Numbered from the stretch's first letter, positions 1 through 5,777 are shown. The stretch is DNA of 5,777 nucleotides from Citricoccus sp. WCRC_4 (GCA_026645375.1 JAPFFX010000052.1:1-5777), one strand, 5' to 3'. Numbers and translations: made by a program. Notes: generated by a model from the sequence alone, not told the origin.

Positions 1-111
1 GTTGAAGCTCCCCATAACTCGACCCTAGCTGCGCACGCTCGGTATGAATCACAGAGATAAGGGACAGGGTTCTCCCGCACGATGTGGACGGACGCCCGGA
101 GTCGTGCACAT

Positions 112-129
112 ATAGGGATCCCTTAATGG
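112..129 (+). repeat. Left copy of an 18-bp imperfect direct repeat flanking the lipoprotein gene
   Basis: ATAGGGATCC is followed by CTTAATGG here and by TCTAGTGG at 1249-1266, giving 15 of 18 identical positions in the same orientation. The first ten bases are identical, and AGGGATCCCT at 114-123 is a perfect palindrome in this copy. The two copies bracket the whole lipoprotein gene and its promoter region. They could be remnants of an insertion boundary or attachment site, or a shared chance motif. The match is seen directly; its function is unknown. Confidence 0.35.
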
Positions 130-174
130 ACACGGCCACCTACCGGCTGGACGCCACCGTAGCCACCGTCCGGA

Positions 175-218
175 CGTGCTGAATGACCTAGTCAACTCCT
201 AGCATCGAGGTCAGCACG
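175..218 (+). promoter_or_regulatory. Inverted repeat around a putative promoter of the lipoprotein gene
   Basis: CGTGCTGA at 175-182 is perfectly inverted as TCAGCACG at 211-218, with 28 bases between. A TAGCAT hexamer at 200-205 fits the TAnnnT pattern of an actinobacterial -10 box and would start transcription near 211, leaving a 5' leader of about 28 bases. No convincing -35 box is visible at 15-19 bases upstream. A 10-bp palindrome, CGTCCGGACG (167-176), abuts the left arm. The arms could form an operator or an RNA hairpin; both readings are inference. Confidence 0.3.
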
Positions 219-238
219 ACACGCACCAGAAGGGCACC

Positions 239-1160
239 ATGAAGTACATCTCTCACGCACTGGGGGTTGCGGCGGTCGCCGCGATCCTGTTGACCGGTTG
301 CACCGCCGGCACCGAACCGACCACCGACGCCACCCCGACCAGCAGCGCCCCCGTTGCCACGTCCACGTCCGCCGCGACCGCGCCCCCGGCCATGGGAACG
401 GTCCAGGCCACCACGGACGCTCGAGGCACCAGTGATTCAGCTCCGAGCGGGCAGGCATGGGCCGACGAGAAGGTGTCCCAGTGGTGGGATGCCGAGGGGG
501 GCCGAGGACTTCTCCGAGTTCTACCATCCGTTCAACCTCGTCGAGTCGTGGGAATCCCCGGCCCAGGGCGAACTGGAGATCACCGTTGACCCGGCGATCA
601 CCGACACCGACCACACCTATCTCAACGACCAGGGGCCGGCGAATGATGTCTGGATGATCGCCGCCGTGATGTGGGACCAACTGGACCGAGAGGACAACGC
701 CGCGGACCTGGAATCCATCACGGTGCGCACCGCCGACGGGGAACGGACGGAGGTTTTCACCCGGGAAGACAAGTACGGTCCCCAGGCCAGCGGCGAGCAC
801 GACCCGTCCTCCCAGGAGTGGGCCGATGAGATGGTCGACCTGTGGTTGGAGGCCGAAGGCGTCCAGTCCGTCAAGGGGCTGCTGGACCCGTTCAACCTCA
901 TCCAGTCGTGGGAGGCCACCGGGCCCGGTGAACTCACCCTCTACGCCGACCCGGCCATCCTGGATGACCCGACCCACACGGAAGACGGGCCCGGTGTCCT
1001 CTACGGCATCACCGCCCTGGTGTGGCAGCGACTCTACTGCGGTGCTCCTGAGCTTGAATCCGTTACCGTCGCCACAACCGATGGCCAGGAATCCCACACG
1101 ACTCCGCGTTCAGAATGGTCCCCGTCCCGGCAGGTATACGGCGACACCTGTCAATCCTGA
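239..1160 (+). pseudogene. Secreted lipoprotein with two tandem copies of an unknown domain, frameshifted by one base in a G6 run
   Basis: The ATG at 239 follows AGAAGGG (228-234) at four bases. Residues 1-21 are a lipoprotein signal peptide ending in the lipobox LLTGC, so Cys21 would be lipidated and the protein anchored outside the membrane. Residues 22-70 form a Thr/Ala/Pro/Ser-rich linker. As written, the frame breaks at a run of six G (496-501) and stops at 589 after 116 residues. Removing one G restores a 306-residue protein ending in the TGA at 1158-1160. The restored protein holds two homologous domains, about 69-175 and 190-290, sharing WADE, AEG, DPFNL-like HPFNL, SWE, GEL, DPAI, LES(I/V)TV and TDG-like signatures at roughly 40% identity by eye. 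Domain 2 alone has two cysteines (267 and 304) that could pair as a disulfide. I do not recognise the family. Conserved coding sense on both sides of the break suggests a recent mutation, phase variation or a sequencing error. A 116-residue truncated product is the literal reading. Confidence 0.75.
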
Positions 1161-1248
1161 CCATCCCGTGAAGTGACCGAACTGCCACGCTGGCTTGAAT
1201 CCAGCAGATGTCGGAACGCTACACAAAGGCGGAGGCCGGCATGTCTGG

Positions 1249-1266
1249 ATAGGGATCCTCTAGTGG
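1249..1266 (+). repeat. Right copy of the 18-bp imperfect direct repeat
   Basis: ATAGGGATCCTCTAGTGG matches 112-129 at 15 of 18 positions, in direct orientation. It lies between the end of the lipoprotein gene and the convergent end of the recombinase gene. Its central GGATCC is preserved, but the longer palindrome of the left copy is not. The copies are 1137 bases apart. Confidence 0.35.
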
Positions 1267-1267
1267 C

Positions 1268-1314
1268 GTGGCACCGGCGCACAGCGTGGAGGGGGCACTG
1301 GACACCGGCGCCAC
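1268..1314 (-). terminator. Possible hairpin terminator between the convergent lipoprotein and recombinase genes
   Basis: GTGGCACCGG (1268-1277) can pair with CCGGCGCCAC (1305-1314), giving a 10-bp stem with one mismatch and a 27-base loop. It begins 7 bases past the recombinase stop codon. No T-run follows on either strand, as is common for hairpin terminators in high-GC actinobacteria. The long loop keeps confidence low. Confidence 0.25.
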
Positions 1315-1321
1315 CCAGGCC

Positions 1322-1936
1322 TCACCGTCGCGATGTCCCTTCTGCCAGGCCAGATTCGGCCGCGATCCGCTGGCGTTCAATGGCGCGGTAGACCGTGGAC
1401 CGGCCGACTCCGAAGAGTTCACCGACTTCAAGGATGCTGTACTGGCCGCTGTGAACGAGCGAGACCAGATGCGCCTCTTGGCGGCGGTTCAGCTTCGGCT
1501 GCTTGCCTCGTAAACGACCCTTGGCCCGGGCAACCTTCATTCCCTCACGGGTACGCAACCGGATCAGGTCGGACTCGAACTCCGCGACCATGGCCAGGAC
1601 GTTGAACGGCAGTCGCCCGACTGCGTCCGTGGGGTCATAGACTGACCCACCCAGTGACAGGCTGACCTGTCGGGCCGTCAGCTCGTCGGCGATCGCCCGG
1701 GCATCGAGCACCGACCGGGCCAGGCGATCGAGCTTGGTCACCACCAGGGTGTCGCCGGCGCGGCCGGCGGCCAGCGCCTCCCGCAACCCGGGTCGTTCAC
1801 GGTTCGTACCGGTCAGGCCGTGATCAACGAAGACCCGTCCAGGGTCGACGCCAAGGCCGAGCAGGGCATCGCGTTGGGCGGTCAGGTCTTGCTGGTCGGT
1901 GGAGCATCGGGCGTATCCGATAAGCAGTGCGCTCAT
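1322..1936 (-). CDS. Serine recombinase of the resolvase/invertase family
   Basis: This is a complete 204-residue small serine recombinase, which cuts and rejoins DNA at paired sites through a covalent phosphoserine link. The catalytic domain occupies about residues 3-140. The motif YARCSTDQQ places the nucleophile at Ser12 with Arg10 beside it, and KLDRLARS supplies Asp70, Arg71 and Arg74, matching the D/R/R set of gamma-delta resolvase. The long E-helix (about 120-145) leads into a Hin-like helix-turn-helix at about 145-190, ending in GVGRSTVYRAI. Length is normal for resolvases and invertases and far below that of large phage integrases. The ATG at 1936 is chosen because GGGAGGT lies five bases upstream on this strand (1942-1948). 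No transposase is present beside it, so it is either a lone recombinase or a remnant of a larger element. It lies in the less GC-rich part of the window, which suggests acquisition by transfer. Its DNA target is unknown. Confidence 0.93.
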   Translation of the reverse strand: MSALLIGYARCSTDQQDLTAQRDALLGLGVDPGRVFVDHGLTGTNRERPGLREALAAGRAGDTLVVTKLDRLARSVLDARAIADELTARQVSLSLGGSVYDPTDAVGRLPFNVLAMVAEFESDLIRLRTREGMKVARAKGRLRGKQPKLNRRQEAHLVSLVHSGQYSILEVGELFGVGRSTVYRAIERQRIAAESGLAEGTSRR

Positions 1937-2222
1937 GGCGCACCTCCCAAAAGGTTGACTCGGCCAGGCCCGGGATGGCTGGACTCGAGTGCCGAGCAGT
2001 GCTCGACGCTGTCATCAAGCGCCTCCCGCAACCGGCTCTGCAAGGGTCCGATTACCTACCCGCTCCGGGACCCCTCAGTTGCCCATACGACACTCCGGCA
2101 ACCGAGTGCCGTTCAGCGGTTACCGCGACCAGTCGGCGAGTCACTCAACGATGCACCACCATGGCGTTCCTACGGCATCGACGAGGAACGACTCATCCCA
2201 CTCGGAGACTGCGACGGCTCGC
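1937..2222. other. Intergenic region upstream of the recombinase with short dyads, possible recombination (res-like) site
   Basis: These 286 bases lie upstream of the recombinase start and downstream of the GntR stop, where resolvase target sites usually sit. Directly visible are the dyad CGAGCA-G-TGCTCG (1993-2005), the dyad GCGGT-T-ACCGC (2116-2126), CACTC/GAGTG arms (2091-2095 and 2104-2108), and the nonamer CGAGTGCCG twice in direct orientation (1986-1994 and 2103-2111). Part of AGCGCCTCCCGCAACC (2018-2033) is an exact 16-bp copy of 1773-1788 inside the recombinase gene. No gene with convincing coding sense is seen. Three clean res subsites with shared half-sites are not evident, so the res assignment is inference from position. 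Confidence 0.25.
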
Positions 2223-2879
2223 TCAGTGCCCGAGGTGCTCCAGCAGCTCGCGCTCGGCCGCGTCCAGGTACCCGCGCAGCGCCTGGGCCGCCTCCTCGCG
2301 GCGCCCGGCCAGGACGAGGTCCAGCAACCGGAGGTTGCGCTCCGCATAGGGGGCGTGGAAGCCGGAGGGGTTCGCCATCCCATGGAACACCAGTCGCATG
2401 CGGGCCAGGGTCCGGTCCATCACCGTGCTCAGGGTGGGGGAACCGGACATCGCCACGATGGCGTCGTGCAGCCGCTGGTTCGCGCCGGCCATCCCGTCGG
2501 CGTCCCCGGACCCCAGGGCCCCGGCGATCGACTCCCGGATCCCGCGCAGTTCCTCCTCGCGCTCCTCGGTGAGCTCGCCCCACAACAGGGCGGCCGGCTC
2601 GAGCATCCGGCGCACCTGGTAGACGTCCCGGATGGCCTCGGCATCCGGTAAGGCCACGAAGACGCCCCGGTTCGGCACCCGCTGCACGATCGACTCGGCG
2701 GCGAGCGCGGCGAAGGCCTCCCGCAGGGTGTTCCGCGAGACCTCCAGCTCCTCGGACAGCGCCTGTTCGGCGAGCTTGGCACCGGGCCTCAGGTCCCCGG
2801 CGGAGATGCGCCGGCGCAGCACCTGGGCCACCCAGGCGCCCGTGTGGGCGTGGACGGCGGTGTCCGTGAAGGCGTTCAT
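2223..2879 (-). CDS. GntR-family transcriptional regulator, FadR/FCD subfamily
   Basis: This 218-residue regulator has an N-terminal winged helix (about 11-77) followed by an FCD effector domain (about 83-212). The winged helix is clear: RISAGDLRPGAKLAE, a recognition helix around VSRNTLREAFAAL, and a wing at VQRVPNRGVFVA. The FCD domain begins at DVYQVRRMLEPAAL. Family members usually bind a small carboxylic acid, often through a metal held by one Asp and three His. Here only His138 (in RLHDAI) is obvious. By my alignment the other positions are Asn134, Asn182 and Tyr204. The ATG at 2879 overlaps the TGA of the preceding biotin carboxylase gene (ATGA), which fixes the start and implies translational coupling; no strong Shine-Dalgarno sits closer than GGAG about 15 bases upstream. 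Its place as the last gene of the carboxylase operon suggests that it controls this operon, probably in response to a pathway metabolite. The effector and operator cannot be read from this window. Confidence 0.92.
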   Translation of the reverse strand: MNAFTDTAVHAHTGAWVAQVLRRRISAGDLRPGAKLAEQALSEELEVSRNTLREAFAALAAESIVQRVPNRGVFVALPDAEAIRDVYQVRRMLEPAALLWGELTEEREEELRGIRESIAGALGSGDADGMAGANQRLHDAIVAMSGSPTLSTVMDRTLARMRLVFHGMANPSGFHAPYAERNLRLLDLVLAGRREEAAQALRGYLDAAERELLEHLGH

Positions 2880-4633
2880 GCCAGCCGTCCCAGCTCCTGC
2901 CCCTTGCTGACCCGGTCGGTCGGCTGCAGGTCCGCCCGGGAGAACGTGCCGGCGTGGCGGGCCGGGACGGTGGTCTCCATCTTCATGGCCTCCAGCACCA
3001 CCAGGCCCTGCCCCGCGGCCACGGTCTCGCCGTCCTCGGCCAGCCACTTGACCAGCGAGCCGTTCATCGGCGAGGCCACGGCGCCGTCGGGGGCCTCGCC
3101 GGGGCCCGCACCGTCCGCCTCGCCGGATCCGACGCCGGCCCCGCCCCCGCCGCTGCGCAGTGCGCGCACCAGGTCGGCCGGCAGGCCCAGCCGCACGGCC
3201 TTGCCGTCGAGGGTCACGGTCAGCTCGGTGCGTTCGGCGCCCGGGGCCGCGGCCGCCAGGTAGGGCGAGGCCTCCAGGTCGGCGGTGAACTCGGTCTCGA
3301 TCCAGGTCGTGTAGACCCCCAGCCGCTCCGGGTCGGTGAACGCCTCCTGGCGCAGGACCTCCTGGTGGAACGGCACCACGGTCGGCAGCCCGCGGATGAC
3401 GAGCTCGTCCAGGGCGGAGCGGGCGCGGCGGATGGCCTGCTGCCGGTCCTCGCCCCAGACGATGAGCTTGCCCAGCATGGAGTCGTACTCCCCGGGCACG
3501 ACCGATCCCGAGCGCACGCCCGTGTCCACGCGGATGCCCGCCCCGGTGGGCGCCTCGAACACCTCGACCGGGCCGGGTGAGGGCAGGAAGCCCAGGGCCG
3601 GATCCTCGGCGTTGAGGCGGAACTCGATCGCGTGCCCGCGCGGGGCCGGGTCCTCGGTGAGGTCCAGCGGCTCGCCGGCGGCGATCCGGAACTGCTCCCG
3701 GACCAGGTCCACGCCGGCGGTCTCCTCGGTGACGGGATGCTCCACCTGCAGGCGGGTGTTGACCTCCAGGAAGGAGATCAGCCCGTCCGGGGCCACGAGG
3801 TACTCCACGGTCCCGGCCCCGGTGTAACCGGCCCGGCGGCAGATCTCCTTGGCGGAGGAGTGGATGCGCTCGCGCTGGTCGTCCGTGAGGAACGGGGCCG
3901 GGGCCTCCTCCACGAGCTTCTGGTTGCGCCGCTGCAGGGAGCAGTCGCGGGTGCCGACCACCACGACGTTGCCGTGGGTGTCCGCCAGCACCTGCGCCTC
4001 GACGTGCCGCGGGCGGTCCAGGAAGCGTTCCACGAAGCACTCGCCCCGGCCGAAGGCGGTGACGGCCTCGCGGACCGCCGAGTCGAAGGCGTGCTCGATG
4101 TCCTCCATCTGCCGCACGATCTTCATCCCCCGTCCGCCACCGCCGAACGCCGCCTTGATCGCCACGGGCAGGCCGTGCTCCTGTGCGAACGCGCGCACCT
4201 CGGCCGCGTCGGCGGCGGGCCCGTCGGTACCGGGCACGAGCGGGGCCCCGGCGGCCACGGCGATCTGCCGGGCCGAGACCTTGTTGCCCAGTTCGTGGAT
4301 CGCCTGCGGCGGGGGGCCGATCCAGGTCAGGCCTGCGTCGATCACGGCCTGGGCGAAGTCCGCGTTCTCGGACAGGAACCCGTACCCGGGGTGGACGGCG
4401 TCCGCGCCGGAGCGCCGGGCCACGTCCAGCAGCTTGTCCATGTCCAGGTAGGTCTCGGCGGCGCTGGCTCCGTGCAGGGCGTAGGCCTCGTCGGCGGCGC
4501 GCACGTGCATCGCGTCCGCGTCCGGGTCCGAGTAGACGGCCACGGAGGCCAGCTGCGCGTCGCGGCAGGCGCGGGCCACCCGCACGGCGATCTCGCCGCG
4601 GTTGGCGATCAGGACCTTCGTCAGCGTGTTCAT
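2876..4633 (-). CDS. Biotin carboxylase fused to biotin carboxyl carrier domain (acyl-CoA carboxylase alpha-type chain)
   Basis: This 585-residue protein uses ATP and bicarbonate to carboxylate biotin held on its own C-terminal carrier domain, in the cytoplasm. The N-terminal biotin carboxylase domain starts at KVLIANRGEIAVRV. It has the ATP-grasp glycine loop GGGGRGMK (164-171), Lys118 and Lys160, His210, Lys239 in RRNQKLVEEAP, Glu277, Glu290, Asn292 and catalytic Arg294 in NTRLQVEHPVTE. The C-terminal lobe ends near 450. A short beta segment (about 467-490) and a Gly/Ala/Glu linker (about 494-518) lead to a biotinyl domain (about 519-585) whose EAMKMET places biotin on Lys551. Length fits actinobacterial alpha chains. 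The ATG at 4633 has AGAGGA (4641-4646) seven bases upstream. It lies 3 bases after the PxpC stop and overlaps the regulator by 4 bases. It has no carboxyltransferase domain. Its partner may be an acyl-CoA beta chain elsewhere or the adjacent PxpB/C protein, whose fold matches the urea carboxylase CT domain. The substrate is therefore uncertain; generic names such as acetyl-CoA carboxylase subunit fit only the chemistry of the first half-reaction. Confidence 0.95.
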   Translation of the reverse strand: MNTLTKVLIANRGEIAVRVARACRDAQLASVAVYSDPDADAMHVRAADEAYALHGASAAETYLDMDKLLDVARRSGADAVHPGYGFLSENADFAQAVIDAGLTWIGPPPQAIHELGNKVSARQIAVAAGAPLVPGTDGPAADAAEVRAFAQEHGLPVAIKAAFGGGGRGMKIVRQMEDIEHAFDSAVREAVTAFGRGECFVERFLDRPRHVEAQVLADTHGNVVVVGTRDCSLQRRNQKLVEEAPAPFLTDDQRERIHSSAKEICRRAGYTGAGTVEYLVAPDGLISFLEVNTRLQVEHPVTEETAGVDLVREQFRIAAGEPLDLTEDPAPRGHAIEFRLNAEDPALGFLPSPGPVEVFEAPTGAGIRVDTGVRSGSVVPGEYDSMLGKLIVWGEDRQQAIRRARSALDELVIRGLPTVVPFHQEVLRQEAFTDPERLGVYTTWIETEFTADLEASPYLAAAAPGAERTELTVTLDGKAVRLGLPADLVRALRSGGGGAGVGSGEADGAGPGEAPDGAVASPMNGSLVKWLAEDGETVAAGQGLVVLEAMKMETTVPARHAGTFSRADLQPTDRVSKGQELGRLA

Positions 4634-4636
4634 GGA

Positions 4637-5777
4637 TCAGTCCTCTCGAGGGGGGTTCGCGGAGTGCTCGGCGGGGTCCGCGGTGGGATCCGCGGTGCCG
4701 CGCCCCGGGGACGGCGCGGCGTCCAGGTGCACGGCCGGGACGAGGGCCAGCGGGGTGACCAGCTCGAAGCGGACGCCCGCCCCGGGCGGCAGCTGGGCGG
4801 CCAGGGGCAGGTCCCCCGGCACGACGACGCCGATCACCGGGTATCCGCCCGTCACCGGATGGTCGGCCAGGAACAGCACGGGCAGCCCGGACGGCGGGAC
4901 CTGCAGGGCCCCGGCCACGGCGCCCTCGCTGGACAGCTCGCCCTCGCGGACCCGCTCCAGGGGAACGCCGCCCGCGGGCGCCTCCAGGCGCACCCCGATC
5001 CGGTTGGACTGAGTGCTCACGGCCCAGTCCTGGCCGCCCAGCACCTCGAGCCCGGCGGCGCCGAACCAGTCCTGGCGGGGGCCGGGCACCACGCGCAGGG
5101 TGGTCACCTCGCCGACTCGCGGCAGCCGGCGCAGCGCGGGCTCGGCCGTCCCGACGGCGGCGAGCCCGCGATCGCTGCGCACCGGCAGTTCGGTGCCGGG
5201 GGCCAGCGGTTCGGGACCGATGCCGGACATGGTGTCCGTGGACCGGCTGTCCAGCACGGCCGGCACGTCCAGTCCGCCGCGCACTGCCAGGTAGGTGCGC
5301 AGCCCCGCGGCGGGTTCGTCCAGGGCGAGGGTCTCGCCGTCGTGCAGGGCGAACGGGGCGCGCGGCGGGGCGGGCCGGTCGGTGGCGCCGCTGCCCGGGA
5401 CGGCGGTGATCCGGGCCGGGGTGTCGGCCCCGGCCAGCGCGAGCACCACGGACCCGCGGGCCCGTACGGTCAGCCCGCCGAGCAGGGTCTCGATCACGGC
5501 CTCGCGCGGGGCGTTGCCGACCAGCCGGTTGGCCTGACGGGCGGAGGCGGTGTCCGCGGCACCGGATGCGGACACGCCCAGGTCGCCCAGCCCGGGGCGT
5601 CCCAGGTCCTGGACCAGGGACTGCAGCCCGGGTGCCTCGATGACCAGGGCGGGAGCCGCGGACTGCACCGTGGCGCCCGACGGTGACGTGGCCGTGCCGC
5701 CGGCGTGCACCGCTCCCCCGGTGGCCGATTCCGGGCCCGGCACCGGGCCGGGGGCCGGGGTGACGCGGAGGAGTTCG
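4637..5777 (-). CDS. pxpC: PxpC/KipA-type protein (5-oxoprolinase or urea carboxylase CT-like), 5' end beyond the window, probably fused to PxpB
   Basis: The domain matches the KipA/PxpC family, known as one part of the PxpABC 5-oxoprolinase and homologous to part of the carboxyltransferase region of urea carboxylase. From the GTG at 5743 there are 368 residues. Family signatures in order are SLVQDLGRPG, SGAADTASARQANRLVGN, YLAVRGGLDVPAVLDSRST, the block SSEGAVAGALQVPPSG and the block LADHPVTGGYPVIGVV. The reading frame stays open from the stop at 4637-4639 to the window edge, and neither the GTG at 5743 nor later in-frame GTG codons has a Shine-Dalgarno. About 30 residues rich in Gly, Ala, Pro, Ser and Thr before the first PxpC motif look like an interdomain linker. 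A PxpB-PxpC fusion, common in actinobacteria, is therefore the likely form, with the PxpB half to the right of the window. The C-terminal tail (about 345-368) is Pro/Asp/Glu-rich and probably disordered. The gene leads the visible operon and is followed after three bases by the biotin carboxylase gene. Confidence 0.88.
   Translation of the reverse strand, partial: ELLRVTPAPGPVPGPESATGGAVHAGGTATSPSGATVQSAAPALVIEAPGLQSLVQDLGRPGLGDLGVSASGAADTASARQANRLVGNAPREAVIETLLGGLTVRARGSVVLALAGADTPARITAVPGSGATDRPAPPRAPFALHDGETLALDEPAAGLRTYLAVRGGLDVPAVLDSRSTDTMSGIGPEPLAPGTELPVRSDRGLAAVGTAEPALRRLPRVGEVTTLRVVPGPRQDWFGAAGLEVLGGQDWAVSTQSNRIGVRLEAPAGGVPLERVREGELSSEGAVAGALQVPPSGLPVLFLADHPVTGGYPVIGVVVPGDLPLAAQLPPGAGVRFELVTPLALVPAVHLDAAPSPGRGTADPTADPAEHSANPPRED

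Noticed and set aside
1..110. Search for a tRNA or other RNA gene at the left edge
   Set aside because: No T-loop, anticodon stem or acceptor pairing was found. The stretch has no recognisable coding or structural signal.
1189..1205. GCTGG/CCAGC hairpin after the lipoprotein stop as a terminator
   Set aside because: The stem is only five base pairs with a seven-base loop and no T-run, too weak to call.
1252..1263. GGGATCCTCTAG resembles a BamHI-XbaI cloning-vector polylinker junction
   Set aside because: The match is 12 bases only, the flanks do not continue as polylinker, and a related motif occurs at 112-129 in natural-looking sequence. Vector contamination is not supported.
1173..1391. 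72-codon + strand frame starting MTELPRWLESS
   Set aside because: After the first few residues it is Arg/Pro-rich with no coding character, and it overlaps the recombinase gene in antisense.
1268..1513. Small + strand frame with a CPFC motif
   Set aside because: It is almost entirely antisense to the recombinase C-terminus, with no ribosome binding site. One CxxC alone does not support a zinc protein.
1949..1955. AAAAGGT next to the recombinase start as a Hin-type half-site
   Set aside because: It overlaps the sequence just before the ribosome binding site, has no inverted partner nearby, and the resemblance is only a few bases.
2880..4040. An N-terminal extension of the GntR frame reaching back to 4040
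   Set aside because: It lies in another frame of the biotin carboxylase gene and is Gly/Arg/Pro-rich low complexity. The family fold starts right after the ATG at 2879, which forms an ATGA overlap.
3632..5686. Long open frame on the + strand (684 codons) across the carboxylase and PxpC genes
   Set aside because: It is antisense to two genes with strong family motifs. Its translation is repetitive Gly/Arg/His/Pro/Val sequence of the kind produced opposite high-GC coding DNA.

Overview
The window comes from a high-GC Gram-positive bacterium, most likely an actinobacterium. Roughly bases 2200-5777 are very GC-rich with G/C-dominated third codon positions, and they carry actinobacterial-style genes: a fused biotin carboxylase/BCCP alpha chain, a PxpB/PxpC-type protein and an FCD-type GntR regulator. 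The genus cannot be fixed from the sequence alone; Micrococcaceae-like is an inference. Bases 1-2220 are visibly less GC-rich and look accessory.

Left part (1-1321): a short promoter region precedes a secreted lipoprotein gene of unknown family (239-1160, + strand). The gene is interrupted by one extra G in a G6 run. When the frame is restored, the protein is a lipobox signal peptide, a Thr/Ala/Pro-rich linker and two tandem copies of the same roughly 100-residue domain. A near-identical 18-bp sequence lies on both sides of this gene.

Middle part (1322-2222): a complete small serine recombinase (resolvase/invertase, 204 aa) lies on the - strand, converging on the lipoprotein gene. The 286 bases upstream of it hold no convincing gene, but they contain several short dyads and repeats that could be recombination subsites.

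Right part (2223-5777): three genes on the - strand form a tight operon transcribed from the right edge leftwards. They are a PxpC (KipA-type) carboxyltransferase-fold protein that is open to the window edge and probably fused to PxpB, then a biotin carboxylase-BCCP protein 3 bases later, then a GntR/FCD regulator overlapping by ATGA. PxpB/PxpC share a fold with the carboxyltransferase region of urea carboxylase. The layout therefore resembles a split urea-carboxylase-like enzyme with its own regulator, or a 5-oxoproline (pyroglutamate) utilisation operon with an associated biotin carboxylase. Which reaction it performs is not decided by this window. No RNA genes, CRISPR arrays or insertion-sequence transposases were found.
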